From CALLPQ01 sp964421675 (GTDB lineage Bacteria > Pseudomonadota > Alphaproteobacteria > Caulobacterales > Parvularculaceae), in NCBI GenBank assembly GCA_964421675.1, contig CAYQXV010000012.1:8976-72975 (forward strand): a stretch of DNA of 64,000 nt, in the 5' to 3' direction. Under the pieces are notes generated by a model. The model did not search any database. It was not told the origin of the DNA and saw nothing but the letters and a program-made list of their open reading frames with translations. The translations under genes and the position numbers were made by a program. This document shows, in pieces, positions 8,386 through 16,926 of this stretch (the stretch's first letter is position 1; each line of letters begins with the position of its first letter).

Positions 8386-9086
8386 TACGATCCGTCTCTT
8401 GTTCTGGTGGTCTCATCTTCTGGAGTATTTTGAGAAGAGGCGGGGGTTGCGAGTAATTTGGTTAAAATCCGCGCGCGCGCAGGGGTCATTTCAGCAAGAA
8501 CACCGGCAAGTGCTTGTGTGCGCATACGCGTTGCAACGGACACCATAAGGTCGTCATCCAATGCATCAAAGATTTGCGCCGCATCGCGTGCCTTCATACG
8601 TTCATAGGCCGTGACGAGACTGGCAAGGTCTTCCGTTTGCCGGGCTTCTTCAATTGCTTGCAGGTCGGTAAGGCGGGTTTGCTCTTGACGTAAAACATCA
8701 AGGCGTTCTTCAAGTCTGATTTCTGCTGCCTCAATAAGATGCTCGCGAATTTCAAGGGCGGCCTCACGCTCATCAAGGGTTTGATTGCGCTCTGCGAGCC
8801 GTTGCAAAATCAGCGGTTCGGTTGTGCGGTGCTGCGCGATGTCTGCAAATGGTTCGGACGGGCCGGGAGCACTCGCATTGGTGGGGGTAGGCGCAGTTTC
8901 ATCGGACGCTTCAGTTGCTTGGCGTTCGGCCAAAATGGGCGTGCCAACAAAAGAAGGCCCCGTGCTGGCGCCTGCATTATTAATTCCTACCCAGACATTT
9001 GTTGCTTTTAAAAAAGCTAGGCTAAGAGTGCAAATGGCAAGAAAGATCAAAATTTGGGTAATTGAAAAGTAGCTGCGGTTTGTCAT
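8385..9086 (-). CDS. MotE-like membrane-anchored coiled-coil flagellar protein
   Basis: A 233-residue protein with an N-terminal membrane segment (ILIFLAICTLSLAFLKA). A Pro/Ala/Thr-rich linker follows, then a long charged coiled coil (LAERNQTLDEREAALEIREH to about EEARQTEDL). The C-terminal domain, YERMKARDAAQIFDALDDDL with MTPARARILTKLL, is the MgtE-N-like fold typical of MotE (COG3334). MotE is described in rhizobia as a chaperone for the periplasmic motility protein MotC. The frame is open upstream to 9197, but the ATG at 9086 puts the membrane segment at the proper distance. It overlaps the next gene by TAATG, implying translational coupling. Confidence 0.75.
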   Translation of the reverse strand: MTNRSYFSITQILIFLAICTLSLAFLKATNVWVGINNAGASTGPSFVGTPILAERQATEASDETAPTPTNASAPGPSEPFADIAQHRTTEPLILQRLAERNQTLDEREAALEIREHLIEAAEIRLEERLDVLRQEQTRLTDLQAIEEARQTEDLASLVTAYERMKARDAAQIFDALDDDLMVSVATRMRTQALAGVLAEMTPARARILTKLLATPASSQNTPEDETTRTRDGS

Positions 9087-9102
9087 TGTGTGGTTACATC
9101 CA

Positions 9103-9468
9103 TCAATGCTGGCGGTCTTGGTGGTGCGCAGGTTTTGATACATTGCGCACTTCATCAATGGCCCCTTCAATGCGCCCGGCAATATTATCGCCAGCATTGA
9201 CCATCACAGAAAGCTCATTAACGAGGACAGTGGCCTGGGTAACAAGGCGATGGAGATTGCGTTCCGCATCGCTTTGGCTGGCATGCATGGTGGATAGGTT
9301 TTCGCGGGCCTGTCCGGCGGCTTTGTCAAAATCGCGGATCGTTGCTGCCAGCGATTCCTGACTTTCGCGCACACGCTGTAGGCGTTTGGAAAGAATGATC
9401 GCATAGCCGCAAGCGACAAGAAGCAGCATGACCAATATAATTTCTACGGCGAAACTGATGGATATCAT
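9103..9468 (-). CDS. Small membrane-anchored coiled-coil protein of the fliM operon (DUF6468-like)
   Basis: A 121-residue protein with one N-terminal membrane helix (FAVEIILVMLLLVACGYAIIL) and a helical, coiled-coil remainder (LQRVRESQESLAATIRDFDK, QSDAERNLHRLVTQATVLVNEL). Small proteins of this shape sit between fliM and motE in many alphaproteobacterial flagellar operons. I believe they are grouped as DUF6468, but a domain search is needed to confirm this. Its start overlaps the fliM stop by 4 bases (ATGA). The molecular role is unknown; the context points to the flagellar switch or motor. Confidence 0.65.
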   Translation of the reverse strand: MISISFAVEIILVMLLLVACGYAIILSKRLQRVRESQESLAATIRDFDKAAGQARENLSTMHASQSDAERNLHRLVTQATVLVNELSVMVNAGDNIAGRIEGAIDEVRNVSKPAHHQDRQH

Positions 9469-10544
9469 GATTGGCTCTCCCCATCTTTGTGGAAGCTGTC
9501 GGTGTGCACATCGCCTTCAAGGGATATAGCAAGCGACTTGCCCGAACGCCCGAGCGGGCCGGATGCAATTTTTCGGTTGCCAATCATCAAACTGACATCT
9601 TGCCCCAAGGACACATCAAGGCCAATCGTATCGCCAAGTTTTAATGCGGCAATGTCCCCCAATGTGGCTTGCTTTTGGGCGAGCACGGCGGTCAGCGTAA
9701 ATTGGCTAGTCGCAATTTCATTAACAAGGGCGCGCCGCCAGCGTTTGCGATTGTCAGAATTTTCTTGAATATATTCATTTTGCAATCGCGCCTGTACAGG
9801 CTCCAAGGCCGCATACGGAATAAGCATGCGCAAGCTGCCGGTTGTCTCGCCAAGGTCGACTTTATATTTGGCAATCACACAGCCCGCATTGTCGCTGGTA
9901 ATCGCGGAAAATCGCGGATTGGTTTCGACCTTTTCTAATGAAAAAGGTTTGTGCAACAGATTTTCGAAGGCTTTTGAAAAATCATCGCACAGGGAACTCA
10001 ACATGCGCCGGACCAATGCCAACTCGATTGATGTAAACGAGTGGTCAATGCCATCAAGGGAGGCAACGGTGCGCCGCCCGCCTAAAAGATAATCGACAAT
10101 CGCAAAGATAAAATGGGTATCGACCGTCATCAGGCAGAACCCATCTAAGCCCTCATTATTGATCGGCGCAAAAACCGCGCGATAGGATTGTTCTTCATGG
10201 AATTCGCCAAACCGGGCAGAGGAAACACTTTCCAACGATGCATCAATCGCATCGCCCGCATGTTGGCGCAGGGTCGTTGTCATTAACCGCGAGGCGCGCT
10301 CAAAAATGACTTCAAGCGCGGGCAGGCGGCGGTGGGCAACCAGGCCCGACCCAATTAAAGCGCGCAAGCCAGTTCGGTCTTCGGTTTCCATGGATTCAAA
10401 ATCAAATCCGAGGAGATCATTCACGCCGTCATCGCCTTCATTGGCGTCTTGCGACCAATCGATCAGCTCTTCTGTTTCGCCGGTCATCGGGTCTACATAA
10501 AGCGATGGGTCTGCATTTTCGGCGGGGTTTTGGGACTGGCTCAT
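9465..10544 (-). CDS. fliM: Flagellar motor switch protein FliM
   Basis: A 359-residue C-ring protein that binds CheY-P, FliG and FliN and sets rotation direction. The middle domain shows LMTVDTHFIFAIVDYLLGGRR (the GGxG-type loop of FliM). The C-terminal part (LGDTIGLDVSLGQDVSLMIGNRKIASGPLGRSG) is the SpoA/FliN-like domain. The N-terminal region is acidic and longer than usual; the classic LSQxEIDALL CheY-binding motif is not obvious, although an acidic NDLLGFDFE segment may replace it. The gene overlaps fliL upstream by 4 bases and the coiled-coil gene downstream by 4 bases, so the operon is tightly coupled. Confidence 0.93.
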   Translation of the reverse strand: MSQSQNPAENADPSLYVDPMTGETEELIDWSQDANEGDDGVNDLLGFDFESMETEDRTGLRALIGSGLVAHRRLPALEVIFERASRLMTTTLRQHAGDAIDASLESVSSARFGEFHEEQSYRAVFAPINNEGLDGFCLMTVDTHFIFAIVDYLLGGRRTVASLDGIDHSFTSIELALVRRMLSSLCDDFSKAFENLLHKPFSLEKVETNPRFSAITSDNAGCVIAKYKVDLGETTGSLRMLIPYAALEPVQARLQNEYIQENSDNRKRWRRALVNEIATSQFTLTAVLAQKQATLGDIAALKLGDTIGLDVSLGQDVSLMIGNRKIASGPLGRSGKSLAISLEGDVHTDSFHKDGESQS

Positions 10545-11092
10545 TGGATCACCAGCTGTTCGAGGACAACATCTTGGGCAACAATATCCCCCGCACCCAG
10601 ATTAATCCGGCGGGTTAGCTCATGCTTGATGCGGTTGAGCTGGTTTGTGCCTTGAAAATCAGCAGGACGTAGCGCTCGTAAAAACAAAGTCACCCGTTCT
10701 GTGATGATCGGTTTTGCTGCATCAATTTTGCGCAGTGCGGCTTCGCTATCGCCGCGCACAACCGCAATGGCAGGAGAGACTTTTAAAAATGTCACCCGGC
10801 CGCGCCGATCGGGCGCAAGATCAACAATCAATTCCGGTAATGGATAATAGGCTGTAACCACGCCGCTCGCATTGGCGCGGTGCTCAATTTCAACCGACGG
10901 TTCGTAGCGCGTGGATTGCCAAAAATAGATAAAGACCACACTGGCAAGGATCAGTAAGGGCAGCAGGCCAAACACAATAATGTATTTTCCGGGCAGATAG
11001 ATCCGTTGCCGGAGTCCGCGCCATGCCTGATACTCAGCGAATGGTTTTTTACCGCCGCTGGCCGACTGACTGCTGGGTGTGCGATTATTCAT
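10541..11092 (-). CDS. fliL: Flagellar basal body-associated protein FliL
   Basis: A 183-residue inner-membrane protein that strengthens the stator-rotor interaction. After a short cytoplasmic part it has one membrane helix (YIIVFGLLPLLILASVVFIYFW). The periplasmic FliL domain follows: YYPLPELIVDLAPDRRGRVTFLKVSPAI, ending in the typical INLGAGDIVAQDVVLEQLVIQ. The open frame extends to 11134, but the ATG at 11092 (MNNRTPSSQSA) follows AGGTAGG closely and is preferred. It is the first gene of the leftward operon and divergent from flgF. I found no consensus sigma-54 promoter on this strand. Confidence 0.92.
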   Translation of the reverse strand: MNNRTPSSQSASGGKKPFAEYQAWRGLRQRIYLPGKYIIVFGLLPLLILASVVFIYFWQSTRYEPSVEIEHRANASGVVTAYYPLPELIVDLAPDRRGRVTFLKVSPAIAVVRGDSEAALRKIDAAKPIITERVTLFLRALRPADFQGTNQLNRIKHELTRRINLGAGDIVAQDVVLEQLVIQ

Positions 11093-11189
11093 ACCTACCT
11101 GGCCGATTTGCCCCAAAACACAATGCGTGCCCAAAACGGGGTGCTGCCTTGGGGGTGATTAGAGCCAAACAGGGTTAAAACTTGGTTTC

Positions 11190-11225
11190 CCCGGAGAGTT
11201 TTGCCGGGCAAAAATTGCCTGCCCA
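11190..11225 (+). promoter_or_regulatory. FlbD/ftr-like palindromes between fliL and flgF
   Basis: CCGGGCAAAAATTGCCTGC (11204-11222) and the overlapping CCCCGGAGAGTTTTGCCGGG (about 11189-11208) have CCGG / GGCA arms around an A/T core. They resemble the elements upstream of flagellin at 4709-4782. They lie 50-70 bases upstream of the flgF sigma-54 promoter and could serve both divergent operons. Confidence 0.6.
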
Positions 11226-11271
11226 CATGATGGGGCTCATCTAAGGGTTTGAAATTAAACAATAAATAGTC

Positions 11272-11286
11272 TGGCACGGAGCTTGC
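11272..11286 (+). promoter_or_regulatory. Sigma-54 (-24/-12) promoter of the flgFGAH operon
   Basis: TGGCACGGAGCTTGC is a perfect match to the consensus TGGCACG-N4-TTGC, with GG and GC separated by 10 bases. The predicted start is near 11298, 47 bases before the flgF ATG. This is the best promoter match in the window. Confidence 0.88.
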
Positions 11287-11344
11287 GCTATCTCTTCGCA
11301 GGTGCGCATAGAAATGCGCGTAAAATCCAAATGCTAAGGGTAAA

Positions 11345-12088
11345 ATGGAAAACGCTATCCCGATTGGACTGTCCCGCCAGATTGTATTGTCCCGTGCACT
11401 CGATGTGACGGCGAACAATCTTGCGAACCAAAACACAACTGGTTTTCGCAGCGAGCAGACCCGTTTTGCAGAATATTTGGTCGCCTCCGCGGGGCAATCA
11501 GCTAATCCGAACCCGGCACAATCGGTGTCCCTCGTGCAAGATAGCGATAGCGTCACCGACTTTTCACAAGGGGCGTTGGTGCAAACCCATGGCGCATTAG
11601 ATTTCGCCATTCAGGGCGATGGCTTTTTTGGCGTTGAGACGCCAGACGGTCCCCAATATACGCGCGATGGTCATTTCGGCATTAGCAATTTTGGTGAACT
11701 CATCACCCGTGATGGATTGCCCGTTCTTGATGAGGGCAGCGCGCCGATCTTGATTGATATTCAACTGGGCCCAGTTCAGGTCAGCAAAGACGGCACCGTG
11801 CAACAAGATGGCGCCATTATTGGCCGCATTGGTGTGTTTGAATTTGACGCGCCGCAAAGCCTGCAGCGCGTTGGCAATAATCGCTTTTCCAGCGCCGAAT
11901 TACCAAATGCCGCTGCAACCCCCGCGATTGAGCAAGGGTTTGTTGAAGGATCAAACGTCAATGCGCTGCGCGGGATCACAGATTTGATCTCAATATCGCG
12001 CGCTTACACCCAAGCCGCGGAACTGATTGAAACCGCAAATGATCTATCCCGCGACGCAATCCGCCGTTTTACGGAAACACAAGTTTAA
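11345..12088 (+). CDS. flgF: Flagellar basal-body rod protein FlgF
   Basis: A 247-residue proximal rod subunit. The N-terminus ENAIPIGLSRQIVLSRALDV leads into VTANNLANQNTTGFRSEQ, the rod-family signature (NNxANxxTxGFK). The C-terminus GFVEGSNVNALRGITDLISISRAYTQAAELIET is the matching D0 helix. The length suits FlgF, which is shorter than FlgG and lies just upstream of it here. First gene of the rightward operon behind the sigma-54 promoter at 11272. The ATG at 11345 is preceded by TAAGGGTAAA. Confidence 0.94.
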   Translation: MENAIPIGLSRQIVLSRALDVTANNLANQNTTGFRSEQTRFAEYLVASAGQSANPNPAQSVSLVQDSDSVTDFSQGALVQTHGALDFAIQGDGFFGVETPDGPQYTRDGHFGISNFGELITRDGLPVLDEGSAPILIDIQLGPVQVSKDGTVQQDGAIIGRIGVFEFDAPQSLQRVGNNRFSSAELPNAAATPAIEQGFVEGSNVNALRGITDLISISRAYTQAAELIETANDLSRDAIRRFTETQV

Positions 12089-12116
12089 GCCGACCGTTTT
12101 TGAAAGTTAGAAGATT

Positions 12117-12905
12117 ATGAAATCACTTAATATCGCAGCGACAGGGATGCTCGCACAACAGCGTAATGTTGAGGTCATTTCCAATAATATCGCCAATCTG
12201 AATACTGTTGGCTTTAAACGTCAGCGAGCTGAATTTCAGGATCTGCTTTATCAAACCTTAGAGCGCCCCGGCGCATTATCGTCCGTGTCGGGCAATGTTG
12301 TGCCAAATGGCATACAGATTGGTACCGGTGTAAAAACGGGATCGGTCTACCGCATTGTTGAGCAGGGTAATGTTACGCAAACCGGAAATGATTTTGATTT
12401 GGCAATTTCCGGCAGAGGGCTTTTTCAAATTGATCTACCCGATGGACGCGAAGCGTTTACGCGCGCGGGCAATTTTGCAATTTCTGCGCAAGGCCAGCTG
12501 GTCACTGAAGATGGGTATGAAGTGCTGCCAGGCATTACAATTCCTGACAATGCAGTCGATGTTGCCATTTCCGACGATGGTCTGGTTCAGGCGCGTATTG
12601 CGGGACAAACCGATCTTCAAGAACTCGGCCAGTTGCAGCTTGCGACATTCTTCAATGAGTCCGGCCTTGAAGCGATTGGCGGAAACCTATTGCTTGAGAC
12701 CGCTGCCTCAGGCGAGGCAGTGCTCGGCAATCCCGGCGAAGAGGGGTTTGGCACGGTGCTCCAAGGGTTTGTGGAAACGTCAAATGTTGATCCGGTTCAG
12801 GAGATAACCGCATTGATTGCAGCACAGCGCGCTTATGAAATGAATGCGCGGGTGATTGAAACTTCCGATGAGATCCTTTCCACCAACGCTAATCTGACGC
12901 GGTAA
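12117..12905 (+). CDS. flgG: Flagellar distal rod protein FlgG
   Basis: A 262-residue distal rod subunit, the usual length. Conserved ends are present: MKSLNIAATGMLAQQRNVEV then ISNNIANLNTVGFKRQRAEFQDLLYQ at the start, and QGFVETSNVDPVQEITALI then AAQRAYEMNARVIETSDEIL at the end. The insertion seen in FlgG after GFKR (RAEFQDLLYQTLERPGALSS) that stiffens the distal rod is visible. It lies 28 bases after flgF and 8 bases before the flgA start, within one operon. Confidence 0.96.
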   Translation: MKSLNIAATGMLAQQRNVEVISNNIANLNTVGFKRQRAEFQDLLYQTLERPGALSSVSGNVVPNGIQIGTGVKTGSVYRIVEQGNVTQTGNDFDLAISGRGLFQIDLPDGREAFTRAGNFAISAQGQLVTEDGYEVLPGITIPDNAVDVAISDDGLVQARIAGQTDLQELGQLQLATFFNESGLEAIGGNLLLETAASGEAVLGNPGEEGFGTVLQGFVETSNVDPVQEITALIAAQRAYEMNARVIETSDEILSTNANLTR

Positions 12906-12913
12906 TCTTTTTG

Positions 12914-13735
12914 ATGAGTAGGTTTTCCATGCATAGATCCCGGATGAATGAGCACTCAACGGTGCAATCCATGGCGCGCTTGGCGCAGCCCTTAATGGTT
13001 CTTGCGATCCTATTATTTTGGCTTGCGATTGCCATCGTGTTGCCGCGCGGTGTGATGGCCGGTCAGTTTGGGGATATTCGCGTTTCTGAATTTGCGCCGA
13101 TCCTTAAAGAGGCGCTTTTGGAAAAAGGGGCACCGCAAGACAGTGAAATCAGTTTTGCGCATCCGGAAACCGTTTTGCCGGGCGAAATTATTGCCGCTGG
13201 CCAGGACGCGATACAGTCTATTGCCTATACGCCTGCCAGTGGCCGGTTCCTTGTGCGTATGTCCGCACCCGGATCAGCGCAGAAAATTGTGATTACGGGC
13301 AGTGCGCGCGTGCGCCAGACAATTCCCGTGCTGCTGCACAGTATTGCTCGAAATGAACCCTTGCGTGAAGACAATATTGATTGGGTGACAACGAGTGAGA
13401 GCCTTCCTGCGGGCACGCTTATTGATATTGAGGATATGGTTGGGAAAATTGCGCGCCGCCCGCTTGGTGCCGGTGTGCCGATACGCGCGCGTGACACGCT
13501 AAAGCCTGTGCTTGTTGAGCGCGGATCGCTGATCACCATGGCCTATAAACAAGGCGGGCTGACCATAAGTCACCGCGCGATTGCAGAAGAAAGCGGCGGC
13601 GCTGGTGATGTTATTCGGGTGCGCAATCCGGTAACGCAGCGCAAATTGCGCGCGCTCATTCAAGGGCGCGGCGAAGTCGCGGTCATTGGGCCCATTCAGG
13701 ACGATAATAATACTACACGTCGGCGCACACGCTAA
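12914..13735 (+). CDS. flgA: Flagellar P-ring assembly chaperone FlgA
   Basis: About 273 residues. A long N-terminal segment precedes a signal peptide (PLMVLAILLFWLAIAIVLPRGVMAG). The periplasmic part contains a SAF/FlgA domain: RVRQTIPVLLHSIARNEPLREDNIDWV and AGTLIDIEDMVGKIARRPLGAGVPIRARDT, then GGAGDVIRVRNPVTQRKLRALI and GRGEVAVIG near the end, as in FlgA. It helps FlgI assemble into the P ring. Candidate starts are ATG at 12914 or 12929; an AGG precedes the second. flgI is not in the window. Confidence 0.9.
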   Translation: MSRFSMHRSRMNEHSTVQSMARLAQPLMVLAILLFWLAIAIVLPRGVMAGQFGDIRVSEFAPILKEALLEKGAPQDSEISFAHPETVLPGEIIAAGQDAIQSIAYTPASGRFLVRMSAPGSAQKIVITGSARVRQTIPVLLHSIARNEPLREDNIDWVTTSESLPAGTLIDIEDMVGKIARRPLGAGVPIRARDTLKPVLVERGSLITMAYKQGGLTISHRAIAEESGGAGDVIRVRNPVTQRKLRALIQGRGEVAVIGPIQDDNNTTRRRTR

Positions 13736-13757
13736 CGCCGCCAAGAGGATCAACATT

Positions 13758-14513
13758 ATGACGCATCGTTTCAATCGTTCAGCCCTGTTTTTGGTGCTCA
13801 TTTTGGCATTCGCGAACGCCGCGTGCTCGACCGTGGACCGGGTCAAAAATATTGGCCAGGCACCCGCTTTAAGCCCAACGGGCAACCCGGCAGACCTGCA
13901 CGGGCGCGAGCCTATTTCCCTGCCCATGCCAGCCACAATTGAAACCCCGAATGTGCACAATTCGATGTGGCGTGCGGGCGATAAATCTTTTTTCAAAGAT
14001 CAGCGTGCTACGACCCGCGGCGACATTGTCACGGTTCTAATTAATATTGATGATCGCGCCCGTCTTGATAATTCGACAGAGCGCACCCGCTCTAATGGGG
14101 AGCAGGCGAACCTGCCCGCATTTGGCGGATTAGAGCAGCGCCTTGTTGATGCGTTGCCAGCGGGCGCGAATGCGTCGCAATTGGTGGATCTGTCTTCGGA
14201 TTCAACATCGCGCGGGGAGGGCAGTGTCGACCGTCAGGAAGAAGTGCGCCTGTCTGTTGCGGCGATTGTAACCGATGTTTTGCCGAACGGAAATTTGGTG
14301 ATTGCCGGGCGTCAGGAAGTGCGGGTTAATTATGAGGTGCGCGAACTAACTGTTACCGGCGTTGTGCGTCCTGAAGATATTGCAAACACCAATACCATCA
14401 ATCATACACAAATTGCTGAAGCACGCATCTCTTATGGGGGCCGCGGACAAATCACAGATGTCCAACAGCCCCGTTATGGCCAGCAGATTTACGATATTAT
14501 TTTCCCGTTTTAA
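13758..14513 (+). CDS. flgH: Flagellar L-ring protein FlgH (lipoprotein)
   Basis: A 251-residue outer-membrane lipoprotein that forms the L ring. The signal peptide ends in a lipobox at FANAACSTVDR. The mature part shows family motifs: SMWRAGDKSFFKDQRATTRGDIVTV and VTVLINIDDRARLDNSTERTR near residue 80-110, then VLPNGNLVIAGRQEVRVNYE and the ending GRGQITDVQQPRYGQQIYDIIFPF. The open frame extends to 13686 inside flgA, but the ATG at 13758 follows CCAAGAGGA and starts the signal peptide properly. It ends the operon and is convergent with dps. Confidence 0.95.
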   Translation: MTHRFNRSALFLVLILAFANAACSTVDRVKNIGQAPALSPTGNPADLHGREPISLPMPATIETPNVHNSMWRAGDKSFFKDQRATTRGDIVTVLINIDDRARLDNSTERTRSNGEQANLPAFGGLEQRLVDALPAGANASQLVDLSSDSTSRGEGSVDRQEEVRLSVAAIVTDVLPNGNLVIAGRQEVRVNYEVRELTVTGVVRPEDIANTNTINHTQIAEARISYGGRGQITDVQQPRYGQQIYDIIFPF

Positions 14514-14543
14514 TCAGCCCGCCTTCAACCGCCATCGGCACTT

Positions 14544-15017
14544 TTAACCAAGTGTCGCGCGGAGCATCCATGCCGCTTTTTCATGAGCCTGGATGCGCAC
14601 GGTAATGAGATCGGCAGATGCCGCATCGCCCGCTTCTTCAGCTAGAGATAGCGCATCGCGTGCGCGCACGATCAACGCTTCATTGTCGCGTAGCAAAGTT
14701 TCCACCATGGACTGCGCATCTGGCGGGGTCATCTCACTGGCCGCAATCGTCGTCAGATCAGCCATTTGCGCGCTATTGCTCGGGGCAAACGCGCCAAGAG
14801 CGCGAACGCGTTCTGCAATCTCATCAAGGGCATTCCAGGTTTCGCGATATTGATCCTCAAACAGGGTGTGGAGCTGTTGAAAATGCGGACCCGTGACATT
14901 CCAATGAAAGCCATGGGTTTTCGTATAAACGGCCATCGTATCGGCAAGTAGTTTTTTTAGTCCCTCACTCACGGCTGTGCGGGCATTGTCATCAAGACCA
15001 ATATTGATCGATGTCAT
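14544..15017 (-). CDS. dps: DNA starvation/stationary-phase protection protein Dps
   Basis: A 157-residue ferritin-like protein that forms a 12-mer, oxidises and stores iron with peroxide, and can bind DNA. The inter-subunit ferroxidase residues are in place: HGFHWNVTGPHFQQLH then LFEDQYRETWNALDEIAERVRALG (His, His, Asp, Glu). The N-terminus lacks the lysine-rich tail of E. coli Dps, so tight DNA binding is uncertain. The ATG at 15017 is preceded by GGAGAG. The promoter region is duplicated by the assembly gap at 15113. Confidence 0.95.
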   Translation of the reverse strand: MTSINIGLDDNARTAVSEGLKKLLADTMAVYTKTHGFHWNVTGPHFQQLHTLFEDQYRETWNALDEIAERVRALGAFAPSNSAQMADLTTIAASEMTPPDAQSMVETLLRDNEALIVRARDALSLAEEAGDAASADLITVRIQAHEKAAWMLRATLG

Positions 15018-15349
15018 TGTAACTCTCCTAAATTATGGGGCATCGCCAAGTGCATCACCAAGTGCATCACTAGCGGCGTTGGTTGCACCCTCTATATAGG
15101 GATAGTCGTTTANNNNNNNNNNNNNNNNNNNNNNNNNNNNNNNNNNNNNNNNNNNNNNNNNNNNNNNNNNNNNNNNNNNNNNNNNNNNNNNNNNNNNNNN
15201 NNNNNNNNNNNNCCAAGTGCATCACTAGCGGCGTTGGTTGCACCCTCTATATAGGGATAGTCGTTTATCGAGCAAATAGATAATAATAAATAATACTATC
15301 GATTAAATCGATACAAAATCCTTATCCCAGTTTGGGCAGTCCGGTTTGC
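15018..15349. other. Region between dps and aspC with 100-N gap and 55-base duplicated flank
   Basis: The 55 bases at 15058-15112 recur exactly at 15213-15267 around a run of 100 N (15113-15212). A 12-base unit (CCAAGTGCATCA) is present in tandem at 15046-15069. The duplication is most likely an unresolved contig overlap. The real spacing between the two genes is then about 155 bases shorter than drawn. No gene is seen in this stretch. Confidence 0.9.
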
Positions 15350-16558
15350 CTATTTCATCGCGTCGCAAAATTTGTGAATGCGCTGACAAGCATCCTCCAA
15401 CAGATCATCACTGGTTGCGTAGGATATTCTGAACGCGGGTCCCGATCCAAAGGCGGTTCCGAAAACAACCGCAACCCCTGCTTCTTCGAGTAGGGCGGTC
15501 GCAAAATCCTCATCATTATTAATCAAACGGCCCCCCGCACTGGTTCTGCCAATAATGCCCGCGCAAGATGGGTAAACATAGAACGCCCCTTCGGGCACCG
15601 GGCATTCAATGCCGTCAATTTTATTCAGCATGGAGACGACCATATCCCGGCGACGCTTAAACGCGACATTGCGCTCAACCAGAAAATCATGATTGCCATT
15701 GAGCGCAGCAACAACCGCCCATTGACTGATTGAACAGGGATTGGATGTGGTTTGGGAAATAATTTTCGCCATTGCCTTGATTAACGGCTCCGGCCCGCCT
15801 GCATAGCCAATCCGCCAGCCGGTCATGGCATAGGCTTTTGAAGCGCCATTGACTGTCAGTGTACGGTTATAAAGCGCAGGCTCAATCTGGGCAGGTGTTG
15901 TAACCTCAAAGCCGTCATAGATAATATGCTCATAAATATCATCGCTCATCACCATAATTTGCGGATGGTTGACCAACACATCAGTTAGGGCCTTAACCGC
16001 AGCCGGGTCATAGGCCGCCCCGGTTGGATTTGATGGCGAGTTAAAAATGAACCAGCGCGTCTTGTCGGTAATGGCCCCTTCAAGGGCCTTTGCACTCATG
16101 CGATAGCCATCCTCTGGCCGGGTCGGTACAATGACCGGCGTTGCCCCTGCAAGACGCACCATATCAGGATAGGAAACCCAATAGGGGGCCGGGATGATAA
16201 CTTCATCGCCCGGATTGAGCGTTGCCATTAAAGCGGCAAAGAGAATGTATTTACCCCCTGTACTGACGGATATTTGCGAGGGCGAATAATCCAGCCCGTT
16301 ATCGCGCTTGAATTTTGCGCAAATGGCGTCTTTCAATTCCGGGATACCATCAACCGTCGTATATTTTGTTTTATTGTCTTTGATCGCTTCAATTGCAGCT
16401 TCTTTGACATGGTCGGGCGTATCAAAATCAGGTTCCCCGGCGCCAAGGCCGATAATGTTTTTACCAGCGCGTTTAAGTTCGCTCGCCTTGCGGGTCACGG
16501 CCATCGTGGGAGAGGGCCTTACGCGGGCGAGTGCATCGGAGAGTTTTATATCAGTCAT
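15350..16558 (-). CDS. Aspartate aminotransferase (class I/II, PLP-dependent)
   Basis: A 402-residue aminotransferase of the bacterial AspB/AATase-Ib type, transferring the amino group from aspartate to 2-oxoglutarate. Visible motifs are GAGEPDFDTPDHVKEAA, NSPSNPTGAAYDP, SDDIYEHIIYDGF and NGASKAYAMTGWRIGYAGGP (PLP lysine in SKAYAMTG), and RISYATSDDLLEDAC near the end with the substrate arginine. The open frame starts at 16591, but the ATG at 16558 (MTDIKLSDALARV) matches the family N-terminus. Some members also accept prephenate; this cannot be decided here. Confidence 0.95.
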   Translation of the reverse strand: MTDIKLSDALARVRPSPTMAVTRKASELKRAGKNIIGLGAGEPDFDTPDHVKEAAIEAIKDNKTKYTTVDGIPELKDAICAKFKRDNGLDYSPSQISVSTGGKYILFAALMATLNPGDEVIIPAPYWVSYPDMVRLAGATPVIVPTRPEDGYRMSAKALEGAITDKTRWFIFNSPSNPTGAAYDPAAVKALTDVLVNHPQIMVMSDDIYEHIIYDGFEVTTPAQIEPALYNRTLTVNGASKAYAMTGWRIGYAGGPEPLIKAMAKIISQTTSNPCSISQWAVVAALNGNHDFLVERNVAFKRRRDMVVSMLNKIDGIECPVPEGAFYVYPSCAGIIGRTSAGGRLINNDEDFATALLEEAGVAVVFGTAFGSGPAFRISYATSDDLLEDACQRIHKFCDAMK

Positions 16559-16926
16559 TTTCAAAAACCTTGAAGGGTGCAGCGCCGCCATTTCGGATAG
16601 CGCTATATGTCATGCGAGAAATAGGCGAGTTTTCCCGTTTTATGCAATCTGGATGTTTCCAAAGTGCGGTGAAGTTCGCAGCTGCAGCATTGTCGATAAA
16701 TTCGAAAACAAGCGAAATATTTTCCGTATGCTTTCTTTTTTGGGAAAAATTGTGGCAATGTAAAATAGTAAGACAATTCACTAAATATATGAAAATATTG
16801 ACAAAAATATGTTATCAAAAACCGTGCACGATTCCTCTAATCGGCCCGATTGGTTAACCAATTTTGTTTCCAAATCACTGACTTTATGGTCTGATGGCTG
16901 CTGCGTAAACGCGCATAGGAGAGTCC
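16559..16926. other. AT-rich intergenic region upstream of aspC and the PAS protein gene
   Basis: About 370 bases between divergent genes. A TTGACA-like hexamer occurs near 16797 within a very AT-rich stretch, and an 8-base palindrome GGTTAACC near 16852. No convincing coding frame or full promoter is visible. Confidence 0.4.

Noticed and set aside
11108..11140. Possible sigma-54 promoter for fliL on the minus strand (GGGCACGCATTGTGT)
   Set aside because: The -24 part resembles the consensus but there is no GC at the correct 10-base distance.
11095..11610. 171-codon minus-strand frame spanning the fliL-flgF control region
   Set aside because: Covers the sigma-54 promoter and the flgF start; composition not protein-like.
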